From Pelodera strongyloides (Eukaryota; Nematoda; Chromadorea; Rhabditida; Rhabditidae): a DNA stretch of 64,000 nucleotides. The translations under genes were made by a program, and so were the position numbers. Below the pieces are notes generated by a model. The model made no database searches. It was not told the origin of the DNA and saw only the letters and a list, made by a program, of their open reading frames with translations. Positions 61,906-64,000 of the stretch are shown here, piece by piece. The stretch covers positions 1 through 64,000 of the forward strand of contig JAANDG010000018.1 in assembly GCA_036852015.1 (NCBI GenBank), written 5' to 3'. Every line of letters begins with the position of its first letter. Position 1 is the first letter of the stretch.

Positions 61906-64000
61906 TTAAAAGATCTATACGTGGTAAGAAATATTAACCGCTTTGCAAAACGCGCTGCTCTAAACAAAGTAGCGCACTTATTCAGTGTTATTTTTAAATA
62001 TATATTTTGTAAACTAATTCACAAAATAAAGTTGGTCCCCCTAATCATTTATAAAACGCTAGATTTTCAAATTATCCATAGGTATTAACGACGTCTATCG
62101 AAAAAAAAATGAAAATCCCCCTCCAGATAGGAAAGAATAGACAATTTTTTTCACTAAATTGTGGTTTGGATGTTAATATTGTAGGGCCTTTTGGCCCTTC
62201 CAGACATGTCTTCACACTGTAAGTGCGCTTTTATAGACAGTTGCTTAATATAGGAGTTCCGTCTTCCCCAGCTGTGCGAACGTGGGCCCTATATGGGCAA
62301 TTTCGAAAAGATCAATGTACCGTTTGGTAAAATATAAAGCATTAAATTGTAGGCTTCTTTATCCACCCTAAGATTACAGGAAGAAGAAACATTAAATACC
62401 TGAAATCATAAACTAGACGCATGCCGGCATCTGAAAGCAACAGTCGATATCATAATACAGTTGCAGCATAAAGTTACCTTTTGCCACTTTTTACCATAAT
62501 AATTCGCTTGCGCTAGCGCCACTTTGTTTGCAATATTACATAGTGAATGTGTGTACTTTATAGTAACTGGAGCCAGGCACCTAAAACAACCGCGATGTGA
62601 CCAAAGTAGACAAGATTAAGAGAGAGAGATTCAAAATAGCACACCGATTACGGAGATTTCAGACGAGTAAAATCTTTTGTACCATCGTTTCTTTGTCTTT
62701 TCTGAAATGGAACAAGACGGCCAGACGAACGGACCTAGACCTTCCCACTTTTTGGAAATAGTAAAAGCGTGGGAATTATTTGGGAAAGAGTTGAAGTCAC
62801 TCAGTCACCGTAATCCGGCGGTCTTGTTCATTTCCTGCTCCCAGTTCTCTCGCCTAACTTTGATAGATGTTGCACAGACATGGTATAATCGGTGTTTACA
62901 GTAAGAGAGTCTTCCTCGCAGTTCGATAAACAGTGTGCCTAATGAACACATCGAAGGAAATCTAAGAACAATCATGATTGTGGACATAACTTTGAAATAG
63001 TTAAGTAAAAGTGAACGTCGCAAGATGATTTATATAAGGTTGGGTAAATATGGAGATCTCTTAAGCACTTCCCACTAGGGATATTTGGGCACATCGGTTT
63101 ACTCTTGCGGAACCTATAAAATGAGGTATTGTAGGCAAGAATATCACTACAATGGGTACCCATGCACAGAGCACTAAAATACCTAATTTCTTCGTATGTA
63201 GATCTACATTACTGTTGGTGGCGCGTCATGCTCCAAATATATGTTCCCCTATGCCAAACATATTTCGACATTTAATCTTTATAGCGAATTCTAATTGGAA
63301 TCTGTATGGGCACCATACGTACATATTATTGTGATTTACGCTTATTTTCTTCGAAGCAGAGAGTAAATTAGGAAATAGCGTCTATTTTTGCTTGTAAATG
63401 GATCTCCATAAACAAACTGCAATTCAAACTTTATTTATTAAACGCACACATAGAACGTTCCCGCGCTGTATTACTAAAACCTTGGAAAAACCATTTGTCC
63501 GAGAATAAATCCTGAATTATGGGTACTTTACACTATAAATTAAGGCAATTAAGTGAGCTATTCGCCCACAGTTTATAGAGTACAGGAAGGTAAATTAGAC
63601 ATGAACAAAAAAGGACAAAGATTTTTTGCAATCAAAATGTTTTATCGTTCTAACGAATACGCCTTGTAAGCAATATCTTTAAACAAAATTTTAAACTAAA
63701 CTTCTTTCTAGTGCGATTGATATTTAGCTTCTTACAAGGAATATTGTCTAGGGGTTTGGGGAGATACCTTGTATTGCGCTGTATCAGTATTTTAAGTATG
63801 TGCGATGGTTTTCTGAATACTGCATCATGACCGAAGGCAGTTTCTGTTTCAAACATTAATAAAAAAATGGCTCATGATTTTGGAACTAACTTGTATTCAA
63901 CTCCACGTTCTTGAGAATTTCAGCGCAACGCGAAATACTGTAATTAAATATGTCGAATACCTATCACTAAGTGTACTGTATTAACCATTTGAGTATTACT

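Larger units (their letters stand above)
59852..64000. other. Probable intron(s)/flank, no other supported gene
   Basis: Downstream of the last supported exon. Holds GA-rich tracts (60195-60256, 60556-60602), a short tandem repeat (61845-61905) and short open frames only, among them 62677-62904 with an internal Met at 62707 (MEQDGQTNG...) that has no splice partner. Confidence 0.4.

Noticed and set aside
1..64000. CRISPR arrays, bacterial operons, rRNA genes
   Set aside because: No regularly spaced repeats, no Shine-Dalgarno-linked gene strings and no rRNA sequence; spliced genes show a eukaryotic nuclear locus.

Overview
The window is animal nuclear DNA and almost certainly nematode. It is AT-rich. 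Genes are split into many short exons (about 60-200 nt) with short GT..AG introns and TTTTCAG/TTTTAG acceptors. Several start codons sit 0-9 nt after such an acceptor, as expected for spliced-leader trans-splicing. One gene is a nematode-style globin with an N-myristoylation start. Species and clade cannot be fixed from the sequence. Gene models were built by hand by joining conserved or open exons whose splice phases agree; every complete model closes exactly in frame.

Layout. 248-3028 (-): a complete 11-exon kinase of the GSK-3 family, 354 aa. 3029-10085: gene-poor, with palindromic MITE-like elements, a tRNA-Tyr with intron and a tandem copy of its 3' half. 10086-19957 (+): a 27-exon gene for a 1268-aa Q/S/P-rich, Lys-rich, probably nuclear protein with a conserved C-terminal module. 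19958-28199: 8.2 kb with no convincing gene. 28200-31042 (+): a 7-exon globin of 416 aa with a myristoylation motif and a 166-aa low-complexity tail; its stop codon lies inside one arm of an ~830-bp inverted-repeat element. 33083-37434 (+): a 12-exon multi-pass membrane protein of unknown function, 534 aa. 37521-38953: fragments that may be chemoreceptor-like. 39247-53249 (+): a 53-exon gene for a 1881-aa secreted or membrane-anchored protein with about eight tandem von Willebrand A-type domains. 53250-59513: gene-poor, with half of a MITE and simple repeats. 59514 onward (+): the 5' end of an unrecognised gene.

There is no operon-like functional grouping; the genes look independent (signalling kinase, nuclear protein, globin, membrane protein, matrix protein). 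Most notable are the VWA array with intron positions conserved between domains and GC-AG introns, the globin whose C-terminus runs into a mobile-element arm, and several hairpin elements sharing TTAAAGGG-type ends.
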